DNA from: an uncultured Bacteroidales bacterium
GTDB lineage: Bacteria > Bacteroidota > Bacteroidia > Bacteroidales > Bacteroidaceae
Assembly: GCA_937914945.1 (NCBI GenBank)
Contig: CALGJF010000068.1
Span: 1-33,622, forward strand
DNA length: 33,622 nucleotides
Direction of reading: 5' to 3'
This document shows positions 23,779-31,973 of this stretch, piece after piece. How positions within the stretch are numbered: position 1 is the first letter of the stretch; every line of letters begins with the position of its first letter. The notes under the pieces are model-generated. The model worked only from the letters and a program-made list of their open reading frames with translations. It made no database searches and was not told the DNA's origin. Position numbers and translations under genes: made by a program.

Positions 23779-24546
23779 TCAATCGTTCCAGGCAAAACCA
23801 ACTGATGTTGCAAACTCTTTTGCACGCTCCAAGTCCTCGGGAGTATCAATACCGATAGTTTCAATATCTGTAACACCCACCTTTATCTTGTAACCGTTTT
23901 CCAACCAGCGCAATTGTTCGAGCGACTCGGCCTTCTCCATAGGCGATTGGGGTAGCGTTGTAATTTTTTCAAGCACATTCGCACGATAAGCGTAGATTCC
24001 CAAATGCTTGTAAAACACATGTTTATAGAGCCATTCAGCCTTTTCTACTCCACGCAGATATGGAATAACAGAACGGCTGAAATATAGAGCGAAACCTTCT
24101 TCGTTGAAAACCACTTTTGGAGAATTTGGGCACTCCAAACGCTCCAAGCCATCGGCCTTATCAAAAGGCTTCACAAGAGTGGCTATATCGGTATCGGCAT
24201 TATCGAAACAGGCAATCAGAGCCTGTACCTGATTTTGGCGAATAAAAGGTTCATCGCCCTGTATATTCACAATAACATCGCAATCGATGGCAAGGCGACG
24301 ATAAGCATCCAAACAACGCTCCGTACCATTTTTGCAATCTTCCGATGTCATTACCACATTGCCACCAAAGCCCTCTACACACTCCTTGATGCGCTCGTCA
24401 TCGGTAGCCACATAAAGCTCGTCAAAACAGCTTTTTACCTGTTCGTACACGCGCTGTATCACAGGCTTGCCGCCCAGCATAGCCAGAGGCTTGCCCGGAA
24501 AACGGGTAGAGGCATATCTTGCCGGAATAATTCCTACGAATCTCAT
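23779..24546 (-). CDS. kdsB: CMP-Kdo synthetase (3-deoxy-manno-octulosonate cytidylyltransferase)
   Basis: Cytoplasmic enzyme that activates Kdo with CTP to CMP-Kdo for the inner core of lipopolysaccharide. The nucleotide-binding start PARYASTRFPGKPL (8-21), the NIQGDEPFI block (about 94-102), YFSRSVIPY and the C-terminal GIDTPEDLERA are all clear. Length is 255 aa, typical. It lies 9 bases after the penicillin-binding protein gene and 10 bases before the M16-like gene. This gives a compact envelope-related unit. Confidence 0.96.
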   Translation of the reverse strand: MRFVGIIPARYASTRFPGKPLAMLGGKPVIQRVYEQVKSCFDELYVATDDERIKECVEGFGGNVVMTSEDCKNGTERCLDAYRRLAIDCDVIVNIQGDEPFIRQNQVQALIACFDNADTDIATLVKPFDKADGLERLECPNSPKVVFNEEGFALYFSRSVIPYLRGVEKAEWLYKHVFYKHLGIYAYRANVLEKITTLPQSPMEKAESLEQLRWLENGYKIKVGVTDIETIGIDTPEDLERAKEFATSVGFAWND

Positions 24547-24555
24547 ATATCTTAA

Positions 24556-26889
24556 TTATTGAAATAAATCATCAAATCCTCCTGCACTACCCTCCTCGTC
24601 ATCTTGCGGCAAGGCTATCCTGCTTGCACAAGGATCAAAATCGTGAGGTATATCAAAAGTATCGGCTTGCGAATAAGGCAATGTCTCATCGGCGTACACC
24701 TTATTCATATATAAGCCCCAGATGGGAAGCGCCATCGAGGCACCCTGTCCGTCGCTCATTCTGTCGAAGTGAATATCGCGATCCTCGCCACCTACCCAAC
24801 AGCCGGTAACAAGGTTGGGGGTAAATCCCATAAACCAACCATCGGAGTTATTCTGCGTGGTTCCGGTTTTTCCGCCCATGTCTGCATTAATCTTATAAAT
24901 ACGTCTTATTCGGCCACCCGTACCCTCGTTTATAACGGCACGCAACATTTCAATCATTTTATATGAGCTCTCCTCGCTTATAACCTCGTTCTTCTGCGCC
25001 GAGAAAGTGGCTATCGTATTACCTTGGTTATCCTCTATACGTGTAACATAGAGAGGCAACGTGCGTATTCCCTTGCCCACAAAGGCGGTGTATGCGCTTA
25101 CCATCTCGCCCACCGAAGCATCGCACACGCCAAGGCAAAGCGAAGGAGTAGCCTCTATATCCTTGTTGCGCAGACCAAACTGGTGAATAAGTTTTTTCAA
25201 AGAGTAAGGATTGAGCTTGCTCATCAGATATGCCGAAATCCAGTTGTTTGAATTCGCAAGGCCCCAACGCAGTGTAACCATCTCGCCATAGCGGGTTTTT
25301 GAAGTATTCTTGGGACTCCACAGCTTGCCATCCTCGGTAATAAGTGTCTGCTCAATGTTACGCGTTTCATCGCAAGGCGAGAAACCATTCTCCATGGCAA
25401 GAGAATAGAGGAAAGGCTTGATGGTAGAACCTACCTGACGACGCCCCACATTGGCCATGTCATACTTGAAATAGTAGAAATTGGGACCGCCCACATACGC
25501 CTTCACTGCACCGCTGTGAGGGTCCATGGAGAATACTCCCGTGCGCAAGAAATATTTATAATATCGCAAAGAGTCCATGGGAGTCATCACCGTGTCCTTC
25601 ATACCCTGATAGGTAAACACACTCATATCCTCGGGAGTGTTAAATGCGGTCTCAATCTCCTTCTCACTTGCGCCTGCCTTTTTCATAGTCATGTAACGGT
25701 CGCTTTGGCGCATGGCACGACGCATGATCTTCTCGACCTCCTCGTCTGACAGCTTTTCGGTAAAGGGCGCAGTGCGTTGCTTTTTCTTTGAATCGAAGAA
25801 ACGCTTTTGCAAATACTCGGCAACATGTTCCTGCACAGCCTCTTCCATATATGTCTGCATGCGCGAATCTATGGTAGTATAGATTTTCAAGCCGTCGGTA
25901 TAAACATTATAGTTGCTGCCATCGGCCTTTTTGTTTTTGTTACACCAACCAAAAAGCGGGTTTGTTTCCCAATCTATCGAATCCTCATAGAATTGTTGCA
26001 TCTGCCAACCGCGATAATTCTTCTTCACAGGCTTTTTGGCAGTCATCACACCGCGCAGATATTGGCGGAAGTATGTTGCAATGCCGGCTTTGTGATCGGC
26101 CGAGTGAAAATCGAGTTTCATCTCGGTCTCTTTCAATTCGTCAAACTCCTCGCGGGTTATATAGCCGGCCTTCATCATCTGCCCAAGCACCACATTGCGA
26201 CGATCGCGCGTTTTTTCGGGGCGACGGCGGGGATTATAGAGCGAGGAGTTTTTGCACATACCTACAAGCATGGCTGCCTCCTGTATATTCAGCTGACTTG
26301 GCAATTTGCCAAAATATACATTCGCTGCACTCTTTATACCCACTGCATTATATCCGAAATCATATTTATTCAGATACATGGTAATGATTTCCTCCTTTGT
26401 ATAGTGGCGTTCAAGCTGCACTGCGATAACCCACTCTATGGGTTTCTGGTACAGACGCTCCATTTTGTTACCGCTAACCTCGGAATAGAGCAGTTTGGCA
26501 AGCTGCTGTGTAATGGTACTGCCACCGCCGGCATTCTTCTGCATCAGAAAACCGCTTTTCACAATGGCACGCATCAAGGACTTGGCATCTATGCCCGAGT
26601 GGTTGGCATAGCGCACATCCTCCGTGGCAATAAGCGCCTTAATAAGATTGGGCGAGATATCCTTGTAATCGACAAACACGCGATTCTCTTTGCTGTAAGA
26701 CCATGTACCAAGCGTCTTTCCGTCGGCCGAGATAATTTGTGAAGCAAATTTGTATGAAGGATTCTGTAACTCGTTCATATCGGGCAGATAGCCAATCCAA
26801 CCCCGCGAAATAGCAAAAAACAGACCGGCAACAAGCAGTATGACTGCAAACATGGAAGCCCACAGGAAAATCAGTATCTTTTTCAACAT
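24556..26889 (-). CDS. Class A penicillin-binding protein (PBP1A type)
   Basis: Bifunctional peptidoglycan synthase anchored in the inner membrane. One N-terminal membrane helix (about 3-28) is followed by the GT51 glycosyltransferase domain with the catalytic Glu in ATEDVRYANHSGID (about 90) and GGGSTITQQLAK. The transpeptidase domain carries SxxK as STIKPF (Ser488, Lys491), SNN (about 547) and KTGT (674-677). The region from about 355 to 430, rich in Lys/Glu, separates the two domains. The start at 26889 (MLKKILIFLW) is chosen because the upstream extension is not membrane-protein-like; length is 777 aa. It begins the unit with kdsB and the M16-like gene. Confidence 0.95.
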   Translation of the reverse strand: MLKKILIFLWASMFAVILLVAGLFFAISRGWIGYLPDMNELQNPSYKFASQIISADGKTLGTWSYSKENRVFVDYKDISPNLIKALIATEDVRYANHSGIDAKSLMRAIVKSGFLMQKNAGGGSTITQQLAKLLYSEVSGNKMERLYQKPIEWVIAVQLERHYTKEEIITMYLNKYDFGYNAVGIKSAANVYFGKLPSQLNIQEAAMLVGMCKNSSLYNPRRRPEKTRDRRNVVLGQMMKAGYITREEFDELKETEMKLDFHSADHKAGIATYFRQYLRGVMTAKKPVKKNYRGWQMQQFYEDSIDWETNPLFGWCNKNKKADGSNYNVYTDGLKIYTTIDSRMQTYMEEAVQEHVAEYLQKRFFDSKKKQRTAPFTEKLSDEEVEKIMRRAMRQSDRYMTMKKAGASEKEIETAFNTPEDMSVFTYQGMKDTVMTPMDSLRYYKYFLRTGVFSMDPHSGAVKAYVGGPNFYYFKYDMANVGRRQVGSTIKPFLYSLAMENGFSPCDETRNIEQTLITEDGKLWSPKNTSKTRYGEMVTLRWGLANSNNWISAYLMSKLNPYSLKKLIHQFGLRNKDIEATPSLCLGVCDASVGEMVSAYTAFVGKGIRTLPLYVTRIEDNQGNTIATFSAQKNEVISEESSYKMIEMLRAVINEGTGGRIRRIYKINADMGGKTGTTQNNSDGWFMGFTPNLVTGCWVGGEDRDIHFDRMSDGQGASMALPIWGLYMNKVYADETLPYSQADTFDIPHDFDPCASRIALPQDDEEGSAGGFDDLFQ

Positions 26890-26948
26890 AGTAATCGTGT
26901 TTACATAAATTGCATGGACCATGCTGCAAATGCGCTCTACACACCATG

Positions 26949-26972
26949 CAAAAATAATAGATTACAAAAATA
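26949..26972 (-). promoter_or_regulatory. Possible promoter elements for the PBP gene
   Basis: The minus strand carries TATTTTTG twice, at 26965-26972 and 26949-26956, both full matches to TAnnTTTG. No clear TTTG -33 box accompanies either. They lie 60-80 bases upstream of the start codon. Confidence 0.4.
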
Positions 26973-27076
26973 CAATAAATATTTGGAATAAAAGCAATGT
27001 TTCAAGAATTTAGCATCTGCCGTATTTTTTTCAAATAAATCTATGTTTTTGGTGCTTTTTTTACAAAGATATTCTA

Positions 27077-27084
27077 TACCTTTG
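27077..27084 (+). promoter_or_regulatory. Likely -7 box of the pyrB cluster
   Basis: TACCTTTG on the plus strand matches TAnnTTTG fully. The nearest TTTG (27048-27051) is 25 bases upstream, farther than usual. Transcription would start near 27091, leaving a leader of about 25 bases, too short for a pyrimidine attenuator. Confidence 0.5.
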
Positions 27085-27115
27085 TAATAAACCACGAACA
27101 TTATAAACTGTAGCA

Positions 27116-28030
27116 ATGGAAAACAAAAGTTTGGTATCTATCAACGACCTGTCGCGCGAAAAAATACTCTCGTTGCTCGACACAGCAAGCAAATTTGAGG
27201 AGAACCCCAACCGCGACATTCTTGCCGGCAAAGTCATAGGCTCGCTATTCTTTGAGCCCTCAACCCGCACTCGTTTGAGTTTTGAAACGGCTGCAATGCG
27301 TTTGGGCGCAAGAGTCATAGGATTCAGCGATGCGGCAACAAGTTCCGCGACCAAGGGAGAGACGCTAAAGGACACCATAATGATGGTATCGAGTTATGCC
27401 GATGCAATAGTTATGCGCCACCGTTTGGAGGGAGCTGCACGTTACGCAAGCGAGGTTTCACCCTGCCCTATCATAAACGCCGGCGATGGTGCCAACCAGC
27501 ACCCTTCGCAAACGATGCTCGACCTCTATTCCATCAAAAAGACACAGGGCACATTGGAAAATCTGCACATACACCTTGTGGGAGACCTTAAATTCGGTCG
27601 CACCGTACACTCCTTGCTGCACGCAATGCGCCACTTCAATCCCACGTTTCACTTCATTTCGCCCGAGGAGCTTCACATGCCCGAGGAGTACCGTGAATTC
27701 TGCCGCAAGAACAACATCCCCTTTATAGAGACTACCGAATTCAACGAAGAGGTAATTGCCAGTGCCGACATAATATATATGACACGTGTGCAACGCGAGC
27801 GTTTCAGCGACCTTATGGAATACGAAAAGGTGAAGAACTGCTACCGCCTGACAAACGCCATGCTCGAAGGCAGCAAACCCAACCTGCGCATACTCCATCC
27901 CCTGCCGCGAGTAAATGAAATTGCTTACGATGTGGATGACAACCCCAAGGCTTACTATTTTCAGCAGGCACAGAACGGCCTTTATGTGCGCGAAGCACTT
28001 ATATGCGATGTACTTAACATAAAAATCTAA
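27116..28030 (+). CDS. pyrB: Aspartate carbamoyltransferase, catalytic subunit
   Basis: Catalyses the first committed step of pyrimidine synthesis, carbamoyl phosphate plus aspartate to N-carbamoylaspartate. The carbamoyl phosphate-binding motif FEPSTRTRLSFE (46-57), the SSATKGETLKDT loop, MRHRLEGAARYA, INAGDGANQHPSQ and HPLPRVNEI are all present. Length is 304 aa, as for the E. coli-type trimer. The regulatory-subunit gene follows after 5 bases, so the enzyme should be the allosteric dodecameric (class B) type. Confidence 0.98.
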   Translation: MENKSLVSINDLSREKILSLLDTASKFEENPNRDILAGKVIGSLFFEPSTRTRLSFETAAMRLGARVIGFSDAATSSATKGETLKDTIMMVSSYADAIVMRHRLEGAARYASEVSPCPIINAGDGANQHPSQTMLDLYSIKKTQGTLENLHIHLVGDLKFGRTVHSLLHAMRHFNPTFHFISPEELHMPEEYREFCRKNNIPFIETTEFNEEVIASADIIYMTRVQRERFSDLMEYEKVKNCYRLTNAMLEGSKPNLRILHPLPRVNEIAYDVDDNPKAYYFQQAQNGLYVREALICDVLNIKI

Positions 28031-28035
28031 AAACC

Positions 28036-28497
28036 ATGAATAACGATAAACCCGCATTGCAAGTATCGGCACTATGCAACGGCACGGTAATAGATCACAT
28101 CCCTGCCGACAAGCTATTTGCAGTTGTAAACCTGCTCGACATACCGCAAATGAGCAGCAATATCACCATAGGCAACAACCTCGAGAGCAAGAAACTTGGC
28201 AAAAAAGGCCTGATAAAAGTAGCCGACAAATACTTCACCGACGAAGAGGTAAACCGCATTTCGCTCGTTGCACCCAAAGTTATATTGAACACAATACGCG
28301 ACTATAAGGTTGTAGAAAAAAGAGAAGTAAAAATGCCGGCTGAGCTGCACAACATAGTAAAATGTGCCAACCCGGCCTGCATCACCAACAACGAGCCCAT
28401 GGCAACCCATTTCTATGTAACCGACCCTGAATCGGGTATCATAAAATGTCGCTATTGCGAGAAGGAGATACATGTGAGCAACGTGGAATTGCTATAA
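28036..28497 (+). CDS. pyrI: Aspartate carbamoyltransferase, regulatory subunit
   Basis: Regulatory subunit that binds CTP/ATP and holds the catalytic trimers together through a zinc site. The N-terminal allosteric domain shows NGTVIDHIPADKLF and the IGNNLESKKLGKKGLIKV block. The C-terminal zinc domain has four cysteines, at 110, 115, 138 and 141 (KCANPACITNNE and KCRYCEKE). Length is 153 aa, typical. It is 5 bases after pyrB and 11 bases before the flavin reductase gene. Confidence 0.98.
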   Translation: MNNDKPALQVSALCNGTVIDHIPADKLFAVVNLLDIPQMSSNITIGNNLESKKLGKKGLIKVADKYFTDEEVNRISLVAPKVILNTIRDYKVVEKREVKMPAELHNIVKCANPACITNNEPMATHFYVTDPESGIIKCRYCEKEIHVSNVELL

Positions 28498-28508
28498 GTG
28501 AAGATGAT

Positions 28509-29072
28509 ATGAAGATTAGTTGGAAACCCGGTACAATGATATACCCCCTGCCCGCCGTAATGGTTAGTTGCGGCAGCAACCCTGCCGATTACAACGTGCT
28601 AACGGTTTCGTGGGTAGGCACGGTGTGTACCAACCCTGCAATGTGTTACATATCGGTGCGCCCCGAGCGCCACTCGTACCCCATAATCAAAGAGACAGGG
28701 GAATTTGTCATAAACCTCACCACCGCAGAGATTGCGCGCGCCACCGATTGGTGCGGAGTACGCTCGGGCAAGGAGTATGACAAAGCCAAAGAGTGTGGCC
28801 TCACATACGGCCCGGCAAAGGAGGTAAAAGCCCCAATAATCATGGAATCCCCATTGAGTATTGAGTGCAAGGTAAAAGAAATTATACCATTAGGCACGCA
28901 CGACATGTTCCTTGCCGAGGTGGTAAACGTGCAGGCCGACGACAAATACCTAAACCCCGAAACAGGCGAATGGGACCTTTCGGCAGCCGACCCACTTGTC
29001 TATGCACATGGCAAATATTTCCATTTGGGTGAATTCATAGGCCGTTTCGGTTGGAGCGTTAAAAAGAAGTAA
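28509..29072 (+). CDS. Flavin reductase family protein
   Basis: A 187-residue FMN-binding split-barrel protein of the flavin reductase / flavoredoxin group. It probably reduces or carries FMN in the cytoplasm; the electron partner is unknown. Visible features are PLPAVMVSCG, DYNVLTVSWVGTVCTNPAM, the ERHSYPIIKETGEFVINL block and the C-terminal HLGEFIGRFGWSVKK. The start at 28509 (MKISWKPGTM) is preferred because the longer frame to 28446 overlaps pyrI. From general knowledge, a flavin reductase gene beside pyrBI is common in this group, although the functional link is not clear. Confidence 0.9.
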   Translation: MKISWKPGTMIYPLPAVMVSCGSNPADYNVLTVSWVGTVCTNPAMCYISVRPERHSYPIIKETGEFVINLTTAEIARATDWCGVRSGKEYDKAKECGLTYGPAKEVKAPIIMESPLSIECKVKEIIPLGTHDMFLAEVVNVQADDKYLNPETGEWDLSAADPLVYAHGKYFHLGEFIGRFGWSVKKK

Positions 29073-29075
29073 AAA

Positions 29076-29771
29076 ATGAAACGCTGCACACTCATTGCAA
29101 CAATTCTAATGCTTTATGCAAGCATGATAGCTGCGCAAAGCACCGAGGAGAACCGCTTAAAGTTTAACTATGGAATAAAAGCGGGGTTCCAGGCTATCAC
29201 ATACAACCACACCGACTTCGACATAGAGGGATACACTTTTAACGACAACACCATCCAAAGCAACAAGATAGGCTACACGCTTACACCCTTTCTGCGCCTC
29301 ACAAAGGGCAATTTCTACATACAGACCGAGGCGGCATTGGGTATCACACGCTACAATTTCGATTTCAACGACAACAATGTAGCACAGGGGTTCGCCCCCA
29401 CCACGGCAGAGTATGACCTAACCACATACAACATTCAAATACCACTGCTGATTGGTTATAATTTCATAAGTTACGAGGATTACGGAATGAGTGTATTCAC
29501 AGGCCCGCGTGCCAAATTTATATTCACATCGTTGAGCACACAGGATTTCATGCATTTCAAGTACGAGCAAATGATGGAAGAACTCAACAAACGCGACATT
29601 TATTGGGAACTTGGATTGGGCATCAGAATCTTTAACGTACTATTGGATATAACATACGATTGGGGACTCTCCATGAACAAGACAAGAATAACAGATAAAG
29701 AAAGCGGGGCTATATTCAATAGCAAGAGGAACGACAGCACACTTGGTTTCTCGGTAGGATTCATATTTTAA
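29076..29771 (+). CDS. Outer-membrane beta-barrel protein (PorT/porin-like)
   Basis: A 231-residue protein with an N-terminal signal peptide (about 1-20, ending IAAQS) and an alternating hydrophobic/polar pattern typical of an 8- to 10-strand outer-membrane barrel. Examples are FNYGIKAGFQAITYNH, NFYIQTEAALGITRYNF and IQIPLLIGYNF. The last residues, TLGFSVGFIF, end in Phe as is usual for outer-membrane barrels recognised by BamA. It resembles the PorT-like beta-barrel family common in Bacteroidota. It lies 3 bases after the flavin reductase gene. The function is unknown. Confidence 0.85.
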   Translation: MKRCTLIATILMLYASMIAAQSTEENRLKFNYGIKAGFQAITYNHTDFDIEGYTFNDNTIQSNKIGYTLTPFLRLTKGNFYIQTEAALGITRYNFDFNDNNVAQGFAPTTAEYDLTTYNIQIPLLIGYNFISYEDYGMSVFTGPRAKFIFTSLSTQDFMHFKYEQMMEELNKRDIYWELGLGIRIFNVLLDITYDWGLSMNKTRITDKESGAIFNSKRNDSTLGFSVGFIF

Positions 29772-29780
29772 CGCAAACAC

Positions 29781-30467
29781 ATGTTTATGCTTGGAACAAT
29801 CGTAAACACCATAACCATAATCACAGGAACGCTTATCGGGCACATAGCCAAGAGAGGAATAAAGGAGAAATACCAGCATGTACTTTTCAATGCAATGGGG
29901 CTTGCAGCCACAGCACTCGGATTCAATGCCGTGAGCAATAATCTGCCCAAGAGCGAATACCCTGTACTATTTATCATAAGCCTTTCGATAGGCGGATTGG
30001 CCGGAACCATCCTAAACATCGACGGGCGTTTCAAAAAACTAACATCGCGCATAGGCACATCGAACCTGGCGCAAGGGCTATCCACGGGAATATTACTCTA
30101 CTGCATCGGCACACTCTCCATTGTGGGCCCCGTAATGAGCGCGCTCTACGGCGACAACACCTATCTTTTCACCAACGCCACATTGGACCTCATAACATCG
30201 GCCGTGCTTGCCACCACATACGACATAGGCATGTTGTGGGCTGCTCCGGTGCTATTTTTGTGGCAAGGTGCAATATACACGCTCACCATGCTTGCGGGCG
30301 ACATCATCCCCACCCCGCTTGTTACAGAAATATCAATAGTCGGCGGTGTGCTCATTGCAGCATCGGGGTTCAGCATATTGGGTATAAAGGATTGCAAAGC
30401 AATAAATATGTTGCCGGCATTGGCGGTGCCCATGCTATTTTTCCTTATTAAGAGTCTATTCCGGTAA
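29781..30467 (+). CDS. DUF554 family membrane protein (YqgA/YdfK-like)
   Basis: A 228-residue inner-membrane protein with about six to seven hydrophobic segments. The family start MLGTIVNTITIITGTLIGHIAK is evident. Conserved DUF554 blocks are present: GLAATALGFNAV, SLSIGGLAGTILNIDGRF, the GILLYCIGTLSIVGP segment and a TSAVLATTYDIGMLWAA region. These are thought to form a small-solute transporter, but the substrate is unknown. The second Met (residue 3) may be the true start. It is the last gene of the pyrB cluster and ends before a strong hairpin. Confidence 0.92.
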   Translation: MFMLGTIVNTITIITGTLIGHIAKRGIKEKYQHVLFNAMGLAATALGFNAVSNNLPKSEYPVLFIISLSIGGLAGTILNIDGRFKKLTSRIGTSNLAQGLSTGILLYCIGTLSIVGPVMSALYGDNTYLFTNATLDLITSAVLATTYDIGMLWAAPVLFLWQGAIYTLTMLAGDIIPTPLVTEISIVGGVLIAASGFSILGIKDCKAINMLPALAVPMLFFLIKSLFR

Positions 30468-30495
30468 CTGAACATCAAACAAATCAAGCCACCAG

Positions 30496-30550
30496 ATAAA
30501 ACACAGTAAACCCCAAAGCCTGGAAAACTTTGGGGTTTACTGTGTTTTAT
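30496..30550. terminator. Bidirectional terminator hairpin
   Basis: A perfect 23-bp inverted repeat (30496-30518 with 30528-30550) and a 9-base loop lie between the convergent DUF554 and glyA genes. The A/T-rich outer arms give T-tracts on both strands. Confidence 0.85.
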
Positions 30551-30567
30551 TAGCTTATCTATTTTTA

Positions 30568-31848
30568 TCAATATGCAAACAAGGGATATTCGGCCATTAC
30601 CTCGTTTACCTTGCGACGAACCGTAGCAATAACTTTCTCGTCCTCGGGAGCGTTAAGCACGGTCTCAATCATCTCCGCAATGAAGGGCATCATATCCTCC
30701 TTAACACCACGAGTGGTAATGGCGGGAGTACCCAAACGGATTCCCGAAGTCTGGAATGCACTGCGCGAATCAAAAGGTACCATATTCTTATTAGCAGTGA
30801 TATCGGCCGAAACAAGAGCCTTCTCGGCAACCTTACCTGTGAGTTCGGGATACTTGCCACGCAAATCAACAAGCATTGAGTGGTTGTCTGTTCCGCCCGA
30901 CACAATTCCGAAGCCACGGTCCATGAGTTCCTGTGCAAGTGTGGCAGCGTTCAACTGCACCTGTGCCTGATACTCCTTGAACTCGGGTTGCAGAGCCTCA
31001 CCAAAAGCAACAGCCTTGGCTGCAATGACATGCTCCAAGGGGCCGCCTTGAATACCCGGGAATACAGCCGAATCGAGCAACTGCGACATCATCTTAACCT
31101 CGCCCTTGGGAGTGGTTTTGCCCCAGGGATTGGGGAAGTCTTTACCCAATATGATAACACCACCGCGAGGGCCGCGCAAGGTTTTGTGAGTGGTAGAGGT
31201 AACCACATGAGCATATTTTACAGGGTTATCGAGCAAGCCTGCTGCTATAAGACCGGCAGGGTGAGCCATATCAACCATAAGAATAGCACCTACCTTGTCG
31301 GCAATCTCACGCATACGTTTGTAGTCCCACTCGCGAGAATAGGCCGAGCCGCCACCGATAATCATCTTGGGACGTTCGCGCAATGCAACCTCCTCCATCT
31401 GGTCATAATCGACACGACCGGTTTCGGGGTTGAGGTTATACTCACAAGGAGTGTAAATGAGGCCCGAGGTGTTCACAGCCGAGCCGTGAGAAAGGTGGCC
31501 GCCATGAGCCAGATTCAAGCCCATGAACTTATCGCCCGGGTTAAGCACGGCAAGGAACACTGCAGCATTGGCCTGTGCTCCCGAGTGGGGCTGCACGTTC
31601 ACCCACTCTGCACCAAAGAGCTCTTTCAGACGCTCACGTGCAATATCCTCAACTATATCGACAACCTCGCAACCGCCATAATAACGCTTGCCCGGATAGC
31701 CCTCGGCATATTTATTTGTCAAACAAGAGCCCATAGCCTGCATCACCTCGTTGCTTACAAAGTTCTCCGATGCAATCAGCTCAATACCTTTGAGCTGGCG
31801 ACGCTGCTCCATCTCAATCAACTGAAAAATCTTACTATCGCGTTTCAT
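30568..31848 (-). CDS. glyA: Serine hydroxymethyltransferase
   Basis: PLP enzyme that interconverts serine and glycine and loads one-carbon units onto tetrahydrofolate. Visible blocks are GIELIASENFVS (21-32), NKYAEGYPGKRYYGGCEVVD (45-64), NVQPHSGAQANAAV (84-97), VDMAHPAGLIAAG (192-204) and TSTTHKTLRGPRGG with the PLP Lys222. Length is 426 aa, standard. It stands as a single gene on the minus strand, convergent with the pyrB cluster. Confidence 0.98.
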   Translation of the reverse strand: MKRDSKIFQLIEMEQRRQLKGIELIASENFVSNEVMQAMGSCLTNKYAEGYPGKRYYGGCEVVDIVEDIARERLKELFGAEWVNVQPHSGAQANAAVFLAVLNPGDKFMGLNLAHGGHLSHGSAVNTSGLIYTPCEYNLNPETGRVDYDQMEEVALRERPKMIIGGGSAYSREWDYKRMREIADKVGAILMVDMAHPAGLIAAGLLDNPVKYAHVVTSTTHKTLRGPRGGVIILGKDFPNPWGKTTPKGEVKMMSQLLDSAVFPGIQGGPLEHVIAAKAVAFGEALQPEFKEYQAQVQLNAATLAQELMDRGFGIVSGGTDNHSMLVDLRGKYPELTGKVAEKALVSADITANKNMVPFDSRSAFQTSGIRLGTPAITTRGVKEDMMPFIAEMIETVLNAPEDEKVIATVRRKVNEVMAEYPLFAY

Positions 31849-31888
31849 TATATATACTTAATTTTTATTATTCTAAAATTTAATGGTA

Positions 31889-31896
31889 CAAAGGTA
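31889..31896 (-). promoter_or_regulatory. Likely -7 box of glyA
   Basis: The minus strand reads TACCTTTG, a full match to TAnnTTTG, about 40 bases upstream of the glyA start. The -33 region is weak. Confidence 0.5.
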
Positions 31897-31973
31897 GTTA
31901 TTTACCACCTAATACACTATATAGAACAGAAAATATTATCAACATCTGCTTTTTATGGCACTCAAACAACATA

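Noticed and set aside
25807..26742. 311-codon plus-strand open frame opposite the PBP gene
   Set aside because: Antisense shadow of a gene with clear catalytic motifs; there is no promoter or leader of its own.
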